Positions 24,124 through 33,468 are shown, counted from the first letter of the stretch. The stretch: 64,000 bases of DNA from Palsa-506 sp963755815 (GCA_963755815.1 CAVWLF010000010.1:248001-312000); one strand, 5' to 3'. Notes: a model not told the origin generated them from the sequence alone. Numbers and translations are program-made.

Positions 24124-25278
24124 GTGACCATGATCAGGCGCTTCATCGTCCCGGTGGCCGGCCTGGCGCTGGTCATCTCCCTGCCGGCCGTCGCCGCCGC
24201 GGCGGATACGGCCCTCGCGGCGCGGGCGGTGGCCGCCACCGGGCCCCGGGCCGCGGGTGCGGCCGGCGTGACCGCGTACGTGGCCAACCTCGACTCGGGC
24301 AACGTCACCCCGATCCGGACCGCCACTAACCGGGCCGGCCGGCCGATCCGGGTCGGCGGCGGCCCCAGTTCCATCGCGATCACGCCGGATGGCCGGACCG
24401 CCTATGTCACCAGCGAGACGCCCGGAACGGTGACCCCGATCCGGACCGCCACCAGCCAGGCCGGGCCGCCGGTCAAGGTGGGACGCTTCCCGTTCGCGAT
24501 CGCGATCACGCCGGACGGCCGCACCGCCTACGTCGTCAACGACAACCCGGCCGGCTCGGTGACCCCGATCCGGACCGCCACCAATCGGGCCGCCCAGCCG
24601 ATCAAGGTGGGGAAGAATCCCGTCGCGATCGCGATCACGCCGGACGGGAAGACCGCCTACGTCGTCAACGACGACCAGGCCGGCACCGTGACGCCGATCA
24701 CCGTCGCCACCGGCCGGGCCGGCCAGCCGATCAAGGTGGGCAGCTTCCCGCAGGCCATCGCGATCACGCCGGATGGCAGCACGGCCTACGTCGTGAACAA
24801 CTTCGCCGGTACCGTGACTCCGATCCGGACCGCCGCCAACCGGGCCGGGCCGGCGATCAAGGTGGGCATGCAGCCGGTCGCGGTCGCGATCACGCCGGGC
24901 GGGAAGACCGCTTACGTGGCCAACTCCGGCGACGGCACCGTGACCCCGATCCGCACGGCCGCTAACCGGGCCGGGCCGGCGATCAAGGTGGGCATGCAGC
25001 CGGTCGCGGTCGCGATCACGCCGGATGGGAAGACCGCTTACGTGGCCAACTCCGGCGACGGCACCGTGACCCCGATCCGCACGGCCGCCAACCGGGCCGG
25101 GCCGGCGATCAAGGTGGGCATGCAGCCCCTGGCCATCGCCTTCACCCCGGGTGGCGGCACCGCCTACGTCACCAACGCCCTGTCCGGCACCGTGACCCCG
25201 ATCCGCACCGGCACCAACACGCCCGGGAAGGCGATTAAGGTCGGCAGCAACCCGGGCGCCATCGCGATCACGCCGTAG
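24124..25278 (+). CDS. Exported YVTN/NHL-type beta-propeller protein
   Basis: The 384-residue protein has a signal peptide and then eight to nine repeats of about 42 residues. Each contains a TPIRTATNRAG-like strand, an IKVGxxP turn and AIAITPDGKTAYVVN, the YVTN beta-propeller signature. Two repeats are nearly identical at DNA level with a 126-bp period (from 24841, 24967 and 25093), so the array expanded recently. Such propellers are usually surface-exposed binding platforms. No catalytic motif or anchor is seen, so secretion is assumed. A GTG start at 24124 is followed by an ATG two codons later. Confidence 0.88.
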   Translation: MTMIRRFIVPVAGLALVISLPAVAAAADTALAARAVAATGPRAAGAAGVTAYVANLDSGNVTPIRTATNRAGRPIRVGGGPSSIAITPDGRTAYVTSETPGTVTPIRTATSQAGPPVKVGRFPFAIAITPDGRTAYVVNDNPAGSVTPIRTATNRAAQPIKVGKNPVAIAITPDGKTAYVVNDDQAGTVTPITVATGRAGQPIKVGSFPQAIAITPDGSTAYVVNNFAGTVTPIRTAANRAGPAIKVGMQPVAVAITPGGKTAYVANSGDGTVTPIRTAANRAGPAIKVGMQPVAVAITPDGKTAYVANSGDGTVTPIRTAANRAGPAIKVGMQPLAIAFTPGGGTAYVTNALSGTVTPIRTGTNTPGKAIKVGSNPGAIAITP

Positions 25279-25398
25279 CGGGTCATTCCCAGGCCGCTCT
25301 GATGGCCGGCGGCCGCCAAAATGCTGCTGCGAGCCTGGATAAGTTACGGCAAAGCGCGCCGGCCGCACCGTGAGCGCTGTGGCATCCTTGGCGCTGTG

Positions 25399-26220
25399 AT
25401 GAGGGACCGGGTCCGGCGCGGCATGCCCGTGGCCGCCGGCCGCGCGGCCAGCAAGGTTCCGCAGATCACGATCTTCTTCTGGATCGTCAAGGTGCTGAGC
25501 ACCGCCCAGGGCGAGGCCGTGTCGGACTTCCTGTACTTCCGGTACGGGGCGGTGCCGGCCGGCACCCTGGGCGCCGCGGGCCTGGTGATCGCGCTGACGC
25601 TGCAGTTCCGCGCCCGCCGCTATGTGGCCTGGATCTACTGGGCCGCCGTGGTCATGGTCGCCATCTTCGGCACGATGGCCGCCGATGGCCTGCACGTCAA
25701 GCTGGGCGTCCCGTACTCCGTGTCCACGCCGTTCTTCGCGATCGCGCTGGCCGTGATCTTCATCGCCTGGTACGCGACCGAGAAGACGCTGTCCATCCAC
25801 AGCATCAACACCTGGCGCCGGGAGGCGTTCTACTGGGCCACGGTGATGGCCACGTTCGCGCTGGGTACTGCGCTGGGCGACTTCACCGCGACCACCCTCG
25901 GCTGGGGCTACCTGGCCTCCGGGATCGTTTTCACCGGGGTGATCGCGATCCCGGCGATTGCCTGGCGGTTCGGCATGAACCCCATCCTGGCCTTCTGGTT
26001 CGCCTATATCGTGACCCGGCCGCTCGGCGCGTCCTTCGCGGACTACCTCGGGGTGTCCCATGCCTATGGCGGCCTCGGCCTGGGCCGGGGCACGGTCGGC
26101 CTGACCCTGACGATCGTGATCATCGGCTTTGTCGGCTATCTGGCGGTAACCCGCAAGGACGTCGAGGAAGGCGCCACGGCGCGGCCGCCGAAGCGAGCCG
26201 GCCATCGGGCGGCCCGCTAA
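25399..26220 (+). CDS. COG4705-type multi-pass membrane protein
   Basis: From the ATG at 25399 the protein has 273 residues with seven or eight hydrophobic helices. It carries the duplicated motif of this family: KVLSTAQGEAVSDFL in the first half and LGTALGDFTATTLGWGY in the second, both ending in a D-F pair. The family is described only as membrane-anchored proteins and has no established biochemical role. A longer in-frame start at 25321 is open but adds a basic, non-hydrophobic extension. The histidine kinase gene begins 17 bp after the stop, so this gene may be the first of a four-gene signalling operon. Confidence 0.8.
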   Translation: MRDRVRRGMPVAAGRAASKVPQITIFFWIVKVLSTAQGEAVSDFLYFRYGAVPAGTLGAAGLVIALTLQFRARRYVAWIYWAAVVMVAIFGTMAADGLHVKLGVPYSVSTPFFAIALAVIFIAWYATEKTLSIHSINTWRREAFYWATVMATFALGTALGDFTATTLGWGYLASGIVFTGVIAIPAIAWRFGMNPILAFWFAYIVTRPLGASFADYLGVSHAYGGLGLGRGTVGLTLTIVIIGFVGYLAVTRKDVEEGATARPPKRAGHRAAR

Positions 26221-26236
26221 GTCATATCATCGTGCC

Positions 26237-27667
26237 ATGTGGCCGCCCGGTAACGCGGTGCGGCAGCCGGCTGCCGGTGCCGCCGGCGGCGTACCGGGCG
26301 GGCCCGCGATGACCGCGGTGTGGTCGGTGGCCGCCCGGATCGCCCGCACCGTCCGCTGCATCGCGATCGCGTACATCGTCGTGCAGGTGCTCATCTGGCA
26401 CGCGTTCTACGCCGCCGATCCGTGGCGCCTGGCCGGGCCCGCCGCGGCCGTCGGGTGGGGTGCCGCGATCGTGATCTACCTGCGTCGCCGCTGGCCCTCG
26501 TGGCAGCTGGCGGCCCTCGACGCTGGCTTCTACATCGTGCTGGCGCTCAGCGCCGGATGGTGCGTGCCGCCCGCCATGCGCGGCGACGCCGCCAACTGGC
26601 TGTTCATCGCGATGCAAAGCCAGCTGATCGTCCCGGCCTGGTTCGCGTCCCTGGCGGTATCCGCGCCGCTGGCCGTCGGCATGGGGGTGGCCTACTGGGC
26701 GGGCGTCATGATCTTCCCGCCGCCCGGCTCCGGCGGCAATTTTCCGGTCGCGCCGGCGGCCTTACTGGTTGCGGTCGCCGCCGCGCACCGGTGCGGCCGC
26801 CGGATGCTCTACCGCCGGGCCGCCCGGGCTGACGTGGCCCTGGCCCGGGCGGACAGCGACGCCCGCGCGCAGTACGTGGTCCTGTCCAGGAACATCGAGC
26901 GCCGCGAGAACGGGCGGCTGCTGCACGACACGGTGCTCAACACGCTGACCGCCCTGGCCCGGGCGAGCAGCAGCGATGCGGCTGAGGTGGTCGGCCGCTG
27001 CCAGCACGACGTGCGGCTGATGGAGTACGTGCTGAGCGTCCGCGGTGATCCGGCCCCGGAGGCCGCGCGGGCCTACGGCGGCATGATCGCCGCCATCGAG
27101 GCCACCGCCGTCGAGATGCGCGCCCGCGGCCTGGACGTGCACGTCCAGCACAGCCCGGGCCAGCACAGTTCCGGCCAGCCCGGCGCGGCCGGGCACCGGG
27201 ATGCACCGGCTCTCCCGGTGCCGGTCGCCGTGGCGATCGTTCGCGCCGTGCGGGAGGCGCTGGCCAACGTCATCAGCCACGCCGGCACGGCCGAGGCCTG
27301 GGTCGATGTCTGCCCGGCGGCGCCCGGCGGCGACGTCGCGGTCACCGGCGGCATCCGGGTGACCGTGCGGGACGCGGGCGCCGGGTTCGACCCCGCCCGC
27401 GTCGATCCGGCCCGGCTGGGCTTGCGGAGTTCCATCTCCGAGCGCATCGCCGACTGGGGCGGACTCGCGTCGATCCGGTCGGCACCGGGCGAGGGCACCG
27501 TGGTGAGCCTGTGCTGGCCCGGGCCGGCATCGCCGGGGGCATCGGCCGGGCTGGCACCGCCGGGGCTGGTCCCGGCCGAACTGACCCCGCTCGGCCAGGA
27601 CGCTGATCCGGACGCCATGCCTGCGGTCGGCGGCCGCCCGGCGCAGCGGGCAGGCCTGCCGTGGTGA
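26237..27667 (+). CDS. Sensor histidine kinase (HisKA_3/DesK-like)
   Basis: This 476-residue protein has an N-terminal membrane region of about six segments (residues 30-185). A HisKA_3 dimerisation helix follows with the phospho-acceptor motif RLLHDTVLNTLTAL, then an HATPase_c domain with the N-box REALANVISHAG and the G boxes VRDAGAGFD and GLRSSISERIADWGG. The last 40 residues are Pro/Ala-rich. It overlaps the next gene by 7 bp and that one overlaps the response regulator by 4 bp, so the three form one operon. The sensor domain is membrane-embedded, which suggests sensing of a lipid or membrane state. Confidence 0.87.
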   Translation: MWPPGNAVRQPAAGAAGGVPGGPAMTAVWSVAARIARTVRCIAIAYIVVQVLIWHAFYAADPWRLAGPAAAVGWGAAIVIYLRRRWPSWQLAALDAGFYIVLALSAGWCVPPAMRGDAANWLFIAMQSQLIVPAWFASLAVSAPLAVGMGVAYWAGVMIFPPPGSGGNFPVAPAALLVAVAAAHRCGRRMLYRRAARADVALARADSDARAQYVVLSRNIERRENGRLLHDTVLNTLTALARASSSDAAEVVGRCQHDVRLMEYVLSVRGDPAPEAARAYGGMIAAIEATAVEMRARGLDVHVQHSPGQHSSGQPGAAGHRDAPALPVPVAVAIVRAVREALANVISHAGTAEAWVDVCPAAPGGDVAVTGGIRVTVRDAGAGFDPARVDPARLGLRSSISERIADWGGLASIRSAPGEGTVVSLCWPGPASPGASAGLAPPGLVPAELTPLGQDADPDAMPAVGGRPAQRAGLPW

Positions 27668-28851
27668 GCCCGGCGGCGACGGCCGCTGACGGCCCGGTCG
27701 CCGGCGAGACGATAGGGGCCGCATACGACTCCGAACTGCCCCGCATGGCGGGCACGCTGGCGGCGATCTGGCAGTTCGCCATCCTCATCCTGGTGCTGGC
27801 CGACCTGCACGACTACCGCAATCCGGCGGTGCCCGCGCTGGTCTGGCTGGGCATGCTGGCGGCCGCGATCTGGCTGGTGCCACGGGCCCGCGCCGACGGC
27901 CTCACCGGGGCAGACGCCGCCGTCGCCATCGCGGTCGCGGTCGCGGCGGTCGCCCTGGTCGGCTGGGACCGGCGGGCGAGTGGCGGCGGCACCGGAACCG
28001 TCGACTGGTCCGTTCTCGGCACGGGCTGGCTGCTCGCCCTGGTCGCCCTGAGCCGACCGGCCTGGGTGTGGATATCCGGGGCGCTGCTGATCTTCGCGGC
28101 GCATGCCGTCTTCACCATCCGCCTGCTCGGGGTGACCTCACTGGGCCTGGCGCGGCTCGCGTTGGCCGCCTACCTGCTGGTCGGCATCCTGATCATCTTC
28201 GCCGCGATGCGGCCGACCTTGCGCGCTCATGCCGGGATGGCCGCGCGGCACGCCGCGCTGGCGAGCCGGGCCGCCGCGGAGCGCGCAGCGGCCGCGGCGG
28301 TGCACGAGGACCGGCGCGCGCGGCTGGCCTTGCTGGAGGTGGAGGTGCTCCCGGTGCTGCGCGGCATCGCCGACGGGACGCTGGACCCCGCCGATGACGA
28401 GGTAAAGCAGCGCTGCGCGCAGTACGCGGCCGCGCTGCGGCGGGCGCTGGTGGACCGGGTGCAGAACGCGGACCGGCTGCTGGCCGAGCTTGAGCCCGCG
28501 CTGCGCGCCGCCCGGGCCCGGGGCATGCCGGCTGAAGTGCAGGTGGTCGGTGAGCCGGGGCGCCCCGGCTGGGAGGTGGCTGACGCTACCCTCACCGCGG
28601 TCGACCGGGTGCTGACCGCGCTCCCGCCGCATCCGGTGACGCTCACCGTGCTCGCGTCCGGGCCCGACGTGGAACTGTACGTGACCTTCGACCGGCCGCT
28701 GAAGGCCCGCGTCGACCTGGCCGGACTGGCCAGGCAGGTGCCCGCGTCGGCCGGCTGGCGGGCCACGGTCGATGCCGGCGGCACCGGCCCGGGCTGCCTG
28801 GAGGTGCACTGGCACAAGGCCAGCACCGGCCCGGACGGCGGGGCCCGATGA
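27661..28851 (+). CDS. Membrane protein with degenerate histidine kinase-like cytoplasmic part
   Basis: The protein has 396 residues. About five membrane helices occupy residues 30-185. A long coiled-coil-like helix follows (HAALASRAAAERAAAAAVHE), then a region resembling a DHp/ATPase module in outline. No phospho-acceptor His motif and no N, G1 or G2 box of an HATPase can be seen. I therefore regard it as a catalytically dead kinase-like partner. Its start overlaps the kinase stop by 7 bp, and its stop overlaps the LuxR-type regulator start by 4 bp. It may heterodimerise with the kinase or set its signal threshold. Confidence 0.65.
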   Translation: MVSPAATAADGPVAGETIGAAYDSELPRMAGTLAAIWQFAILILVLADLHDYRNPAVPALVWLGMLAAAIWLVPRARADGLTGADAAVAIAVAVAAVALVGWDRRASGGGTGTVDWSVLGTGWLLALVALSRPAWVWISGALLIFAAHAVFTIRLLGVTSLGLARLALAAYLLVGILIIFAAMRPTLRAHAGMAARHAALASRAAAERAAAAAVHEDRRARLALLEVEVLPVLRGIADGTLDPADDEVKQRCAQYAAALRRALVDRVQNADRLLAELEPALRAARARGMPAEVQVVGEPGRPGWEVADATLTAVDRVLTALPPHPVTLTVLASGPDVELYVTFDRPLKARVDLAGLARQVPASAGWRATVDAGGTGPGCLEVHWHKASTGPDGGAR

Positions 28852-29495
28852 CCGGCATCATCGACGTCGCGGCCGTGGACGACCACCCCATCGTCCTGGA
28901 CGGAGTCACCGGCTGGCTGATGGCCGCCGAGTGCGGCATCAGGGTGGTCGGCACCGCGCCGACCGTGACCGCCCTGCTGGGCGGGCCCGGGCGGCACGCG
29001 CACGTGGTCCTGCTCGACATCGACCTCAGCGACGGCACCACCGTGCAGGGCAACGTGGCCGCGATCCTGGCCGCCGGCCCCGCTGTGCTGGTGCTCTCGG
29101 CCGCCGACAAGCCGGTCTCGGTCCGGGCCGCGATGCGCGCCGGTGCGCTTGGCTATGTCCTGAAGGACGAGGAAACGACGCAGGTGCGGGCGGCCATCAA
29201 GGCGGTCGCGGCCGGCACGGACTGGATCTCGCCCCGCCTCGCGTACATTCTCGCCACCGATGACGCCGCCGACCGGCCCGCGCTCAGCCCGCAGGAAACG
29301 CGGGCGCTGCAGCTTTACGCGACCGGCATGCCGATGAAGTCCGTCGCCATCCGGATGGGCCTCAGCGAGGAGACCGCGAAGCAGTACGTCGGCCGGGTCC
29401 GGGAGAAGTACGCCCGCGCAGGCCGGGCAGCGCCGACGAAACTGGACCTGTACTATCGAGCCGTCGAGGACGGGCATCTCCCCCCTCGCCCCTAG
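28848..29495 (+). CDS. NarL/LuxR-type response regulator
   Basis: This 215-residue protein has a receiver domain with the acidic pair in AAVDDHP, the phospho-acceptor Asp in VVLLDIDLSDG, a Ser (LVLSAAD) at the Thr/Ser switch position and Lys in GYVLKDEE. A C-terminal LuxR-type helix-turn-helix follows: LSPQETRALQLYATGMPMKS and LSEETAKQYVGRVREKY. It overlaps the degenerate kinase gene by 4 bp (ATGA) and is the last gene of the operon; two hairpins follow the stop codon. The DNA target is unknown. Confidence 0.88.
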   Translation: MTGIIDVAAVDDHPIVLDGVTGWLMAAECGIRVVGTAPTVTALLGGPGRHAHVVLLDIDLSDGTTVQGNVAAILAAGPAVLVLSAADKPVSVRAAMRAGALGYVLKDEETTQVRAAIKAVAAGTDWISPRLAYILATDDAADRPALSPQETRALQLYATGMPMKSVAIRMGLSEETAKQYVGRVREKYARAGRAAPTKLDLYYRAVEDGHLPPRP

Positions 29496-29497
29496 CC

Positions 29498-29527
29498 GTG
29501 GACCCCCCTCCCGGATATAGGGGCCAC
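29498..29527. terminator. Hairpin after the response regulator gene
   Basis: GTGG and CCCC (29498 onward, with an A between them) pair with GGGGCCAC (29520-29527). The stem begins three bases after the response regulator stop codon. It is a plausible terminator for the rightward signalling operon. No T-run follows. Confidence 0.4.
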
Positions 29528-29591
29528 AGGAGAAGCCCGCCCTCGACGCATCACTACCCGGGTAATCGTAGGGCGAATGGCCCGGCCGGTC

Positions 29592-29613
29592 ATGACCCCT
29601 AATAGGGGGTCAT
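29592..29613. terminator. Bidirectional hairpin between convergent genes
   Basis: ATGACCCC (29592-29599) pairs perfectly with GGGGTCAT (29606-29613) across a 6-base loop. The hairpin ends at the stop codon of the leftward helicase gene and lies downstream of the rightward response regulator gene. It fits a shared terminator. Confidence 0.55.
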
Positions 29614-31445
29614 CACCGGGCGGCCGACGCCCACCGGCGGATCGTCTCGATCCGGGCCCGGATCTGCTGCCCGGTGGCCTCGGGCAGCGAGGGCCCGCCG
29701 CAGGCGCGCCGCAAGTCCGCGTGGATCACCCCGTGCGGCTGGCCGGTCCGGTGATGCCAGGCCGTGATCAGCAGGTTCAGCTCCTTGCGCAGGGCGGCCA
29801 GGGTTTCCCGGGTGGCCGGGGCCGCCGCCGCGGCCGGCCCGGGCGCTCCGGCGGCCGCCGCCCCCGCGGCGGCGGCCGGGCCCCGGCGCCCGGCGGCCCC
29901 GGCGGCCAGTGAAGCGGCGGCATGAGTGCCCCGTTTCGCGGAATTAACGCCCTCCCGGAGCCGGTCGGCCTGTCTTTTCCGCAGCAGCAGACCGACCTGC
30001 TCGGGATCGAGCAGGCCCGGCAGGCCCAGGTAGTCGTCCTCCTCGGCGGACGTGCCGAACTCGCCTCCGTCGTAAAGCGCCCGGTCGAAGTGCGCCGAGG
30101 CCTGCAAGGCGGTGAACGGCGCCTCGCCGAGCTCATCGGGAGTGTCCCGCTGGCGCCCGGCGGCGGCCAGCGCGTCCTGCTCGGCGGCGTCGTCATCGCG
30201 GCGGCCCAGCACGTGGTCACGTTCGGCCTCCAGCTCGGCGGCGTAGCCGAGCAGCGAGGGGATGGACGGCAGGAACACCGACGCCGTCTCGCCGCGCCGC
30301 CGGACCCGGACGAACCGGCCCACCGCCTGCGCGAAGAACAGCGCGGTGCCGATGCTCGTCGCGTACACGCCGACGGCCAGCCGCGGAATGTCCACGCCCT
30401 CCGAGACCATCCGGACGGCCACCATCCACCGCTCGTCCGATAGCGCGAACTGGGCGATCTTCTTGCTGGCCAGCCGGTCATCGGAGAGCACCACCACCGG
30501 GCGCGTGCCGGTGACCCGGCGCAGCAGCGCGGCGTAGGCCCGCGCGTCCGCGTGATCGCCGGCGATCACCAGGCCCGCCGCGTCCGGCATGCCCCGGCGC
30601 ACCTCGGTGAGCCGCCGGTCCGCGGCCTCCAGCACCCGGGTGACCCATTCCCCCTCCGGGTCCAGCGCGGTCCGCCACGCCTGGGCGAGCTGCTCGGCCG
30701 TCATCGGGGCGCCCAGGGTGCCGGTGATCTCGTCGCCCGCGCGAGTCCGCCACCGCATCTCGCCCGAGTAGGCCAGGAAGATCACTGGGCGCACGACGCC
30801 GTCGTCCAGGGCCGGGCCGTAGCCGTAGACGTAGTCAGCGCGGCTGCGGCTGGAACCGTCAGCGCCCGGCGCGTAGGTCACGAACGGGATCGGGTTGGCA
30901 TCGCTGCGGAACGGGGTCCCGGTCAGTCCCACCCGCCGCCGGGCCGGCTCGAACGCCTCCCTGATCGCCTCGCCCCAGGACAGCGCGTCGCCCGCGTGAT
31001 GGATCTCATCGAAGATCACCAGCGTGGGCCGGTTCTGGGTGCGCTGCCGGTGCAGCGCGGGGTGGGCGGCCACCTGGGCGTAGGTCACCGCGACCCCGGT
31101 GTAGTCGGCCGACGCCCGGCCCTGCGCGTTGCGGTAGGCCGGGTCGAGCGCAATCCGCAGACCGCGGGCCGCCTGCGCCCACTGGTGCTTCAGGTGCTCG
31201 GTCGGGGTGACCACGGTGATCGCGGCGATCTCGCGGCGGGCCAGCAGCTCGGCCGCGACCGTCAGGGCCCAGGCCGTCTTCCCCGAGCCAGGCGTCGCGA
31301 CCAGCAGGAAGTCCCGGCGCACCGGTCGGAAATACTCCCGGTACGCCTCCAGCTGCCAGTTCCGCAGGGCCGAAAGAAGATCATGATTAACGGGGCCGTC
31401 GTGGCGGCATCGATCATCTTCGGCCGCGAAGCTAGGGGGGCACAC
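29613..31445 (-). CDS. DEAD/DEAH-box (superfamily 2) helicase
   Basis: This 610-residue protein has a complete superfamily 2 helicase core: NWQLEAYREYF (Q-type motif), LVATPGSGKTAWA (motif I), VVTPTEHLKHQW (Ia), LVIFDEIHHA (II), VGLTGTPFRSD (III) and the C-terminal RecA lobe with MVSEGVDIPRL and AQAVGRFVRVRRRG (V and VI). Residues 510-550 are an Ala/Gly/Pro linker, and the last 65 residues form a separate helical domain (LAALRKELNLLITAWHHRTG). Such helicases occur widely in actinobacteria and may act in DNA repair. The gene is divergent from an exported peptidase, with a 159-bp intergenic region. Confidence 0.88.
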   Translation of the reverse strand: MCPPSFAAEDDRCRHDGPVNHDLLSALRNWQLEAYREYFRPVRRDFLLVATPGSGKTAWALTVAAELLARREIAAITVVTPTEHLKHQWAQAARGLRIALDPAYRNAQGRASADYTGVAVTYAQVAAHPALHRQRTQNRPTLVIFDEIHHAGDALSWGEAIREAFEPARRRVGLTGTPFRSDANPIPFVTYAPGADGSSRSRADYVYGYGPALDDGVVRPVIFLAYSGEMRWRTRAGDEITGTLGAPMTAEQLAQAWRTALDPEGEWVTRVLEAADRRLTEVRRGMPDAAGLVIAGDHADARAYAALLRRVTGTRPVVVLSDDRLASKKIAQFALSDERWMVAVRMVSEGVDIPRLAVGVYATSIGTALFFAQAVGRFVRVRRRGETASVFLPSIPSLLGYAAELEAERDHVLGRRDDDAAEQDALAAAGRQRDTPDELGEAPFTALQASAHFDRALYDGGEFGTSAEEDDYLGLPGLLDPEQVGLLLRKRQADRLREGVNSAKRGTHAAASLAAGAAGRRGPAAAAGAAAAGAPGPAAAAAPATRETLAALRKELNLLITAWHHRTGQPHGVIHADLRRACGGPSLPEATGQQIRARIETIRRWASAAR

Positions 31446-31604
31446 GAGGTCGAAAGGCTACCAGCGGCACCGCCGGAAGCCGGTCCCGCCACGGCGCCGG
31501 CGGCGCCCGGCAATCCGGCCCGGCCCGGTACGCCCGATGTTGCCCCGCTGGCCCCGGGAGGGCCAGAATCAGGAGTCCGTCATCCAGGCAGGGGAGCGCC
31601 GCTT

Positions 31605-33443
31605 ATGGCCAGGCACCGTTCGGGCACCGCAGTCGCCGTCACGCTCGCGTTTCTGCTGCCGGGCCTCGGCCTGGGCGCGGGCTCGGCCGCGCTGGCGGGT
31701 ACCAGCGGGACGTCGGCGGCGGCCGGCCAAGGCTGCTTCGCCGGGGCGCACACGCTGTCCCGCCTCGGCGATCATGTCTACCCGGACACCGGTAACGGCG
31801 GCTACACCAGCCTGCACACCGACGTGGACCTGGTCTACGACGCCACCACCAACCGGTTCCTGCGGGGCAACCACGTAGTCCTGACCGACCGGGCCACCCA
31901 TTGCCTGACCAGCTTCAGCCTCGACTTCGAGCGCCGGTCGACCGCGAACGTATCCATTGGCCCGGACATGCGGGTCCGCTCGGTGACGGTGAACGGCGCG
32001 CGGGCCTCGTTCCGGTTCGTCCAGCCGACCTACCCGGGCGACCCGAACGGGCCGAATGACCCCAACCCGCTCGCGCACGAGGCGTCCGAGAACAACCCGG
32101 TTGGCGGACCCCAGCACAATCCGCTGCCGCCGGCCTGCTCGCCGGAGCTGAAGTCCACCAGCTTCGCGAAGCGGAACTCGCAGAACGGCGAGCAGTGCCC
32201 GGCGAACAAGCTGGTGATCACGCCCGCCGCGGCGATCGCGAACCGGTCGGTCTTCACCGTCCGGGTCAATTACACCGGCCGGCCGGGCGTGCACACCGAC
32301 GGTGACGGCACCACCGAGGGATGGTTCAGGTCCGACAAGCCACGCGGCGACGGCGGCTTCGTCACCACCGAGCCGGTCGGCACCGAGGACTGGATGCCGC
32401 TCAACGACCACCCGAGCGCCAAGCCGACCTATGACTTCGACGACACGGTCACGGCCGGGCGGACCGTGCTCGCCAACGGCATCCTGGAGTCCAGGACCAA
32501 GCATGCGCCGGACGCCAAGTTCCCGCATGGCTCGGTGACCTGGCGCTGGCACATGGCCTCGCCGGTGGCCAGCTACCTGGTCGAGGACAGCATCGGCCAC
32601 TTCAACCTGACCCAGCGGATGGTCGACGGCATCCCGTTCTACGAGGCCCAGGCCAGCTCGCTCAGCGCGGCCCGGCAGAAGAAGAACCTCGCCATCATGA
32701 ACAAGCAGCCGGACATCACCAGGTTCGAGAGCAAGTTCAACGGGCCCTATCCGTTCCACTCCGACGGGGTCGTGGTCGGGCGGCCGTCAGCCTCCTTCGA
32801 GGAGGAGATGGAGACCATGATCACGTTCGCCGGCGGCGAGATCGACACCGACACCCTGTACCACGAGAACATGCACCAGTGGTGGGGCGACCACGTCACC
32901 GAGGCGAACTACAACCTCACCTTCTACAAGGAAGGCATGGCGACTCTCGGCGAGTACCTCTACCACGCCCGGCTGGCGCAGCATGCCGCGGGCGGGCCGG
33001 GCCGTGCGGCCGGCCGCCGCGCGTTCCAGCGGAGCCTGGTCAAGCGGTTCAACGGCATCTATAAGAGCAAGGGTGGCTTCTGGACGATCGCGCCGTCGAA
33101 CCCGACGCCCTACAGCCTGTTCGACGAGGACTCCACCTACGCCCGTCCCGGCATTACCTACGTCGCGCTGCGGCAGATCCTCGGCCACGCGAACTTCGTC
33201 CGCGCCCTGACCCAGCTGCAGCGGCAGTACGGCGGCGGCGTGATCACCGAGGCACAGCTCGAGGCCGGCTTCCGCCGCTGGCTGCCGAACCGGAGCGCGG
33301 CGTGCGGCGCCCGGCTCGGCCAGTTCTTCACCCAGTGGTTCGACACCGCCTACCCGCGCGGCGGCGGGGCGAACCGGCCGCAGATCACCGGCCCCGGCCT
33401 GGCCGGGCCGGACTTCTACGGGGCGGGCGGGTGCACTAGGTAG
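31605..33443 (+). CDS. Exported M1-like zinc metallopeptidase
   Basis: From the ATG at 31605 (GGGGAG upstream) the protein has 612 residues with a signal peptide ending near residue 40. The N-terminal beta domain resembles the M1 aminopeptidase saddle. The zinc site HENMHQWWGDH lies at about residues 420-430, with the downstream Glu in FYKEGMA. The exopeptidase region reads SFEEEMETM instead of the classic GAMEN, so peptide specificity may differ. The C-terminal part has the helical W-T-x-A-P segments of the family. It probably digests peptides outside the cell. The frame is open far upstream, but that part is antisense to the helicase and not coding. Confidence 0.88.
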   Translation: MARHRSGTAVAVTLAFLLPGLGLGAGSAALAGTSGTSAAAGQGCFAGAHTLSRLGDHVYPDTGNGGYTSLHTDVDLVYDATTNRFLRGNHVVLTDRATHCLTSFSLDFERRSTANVSIGPDMRVRSVTVNGARASFRFVQPTYPGDPNGPNDPNPLAHEASENNPVGGPQHNPLPPACSPELKSTSFAKRNSQNGEQCPANKLVITPAAAIANRSVFTVRVNYTGRPGVHTDGDGTTEGWFRSDKPRGDGGFVTTEPVGTEDWMPLNDHPSAKPTYDFDDTVTAGRTVLANGILESRTKHAPDAKFPHGSVTWRWHMASPVASYLVEDSIGHFNLTQRMVDGIPFYEAQASSLSAARQKKNLAIMNKQPDITRFESKFNGPYPFHSDGVVVGRPSASFEEEMETMITFAGGEIDTDTLYHENMHQWWGDHVTEANYNLTFYKEGMATLGEYLYHARLAQHAAGGPGRAAGRRAFQRSLVKRFNGIYKSKGGFWTIAPSNPTPYSLFDEDSTYARPGITYVALRQILGHANFVRALTQLQRQYGGGVITEAQLEAGFRRWLPNRSAACGARLGQFFTQWFDTAYPRGGGANRPQITGPGLAGPDFYGAGGCTR

Positions 33444-33468
33444 CGGCCGGCCGGGCCTGGCCGGCCCG

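Noticed and set aside
24043..26205. A 720-residue open frame on the minus strand
   Set aside because: It is antisense to the beta-propeller and COG4705 genes. Its translation is low-complexity Arg/Gly/Asp-rich sequence that reflects third-position GC, with no recognisable domain.
30552..31604. N-terminal extension of the exported metallopeptidase
   Set aside because: This part is antisense to the helicase. The ATG at 31605 begins a clear signal peptide with a purine-rich site upstream.
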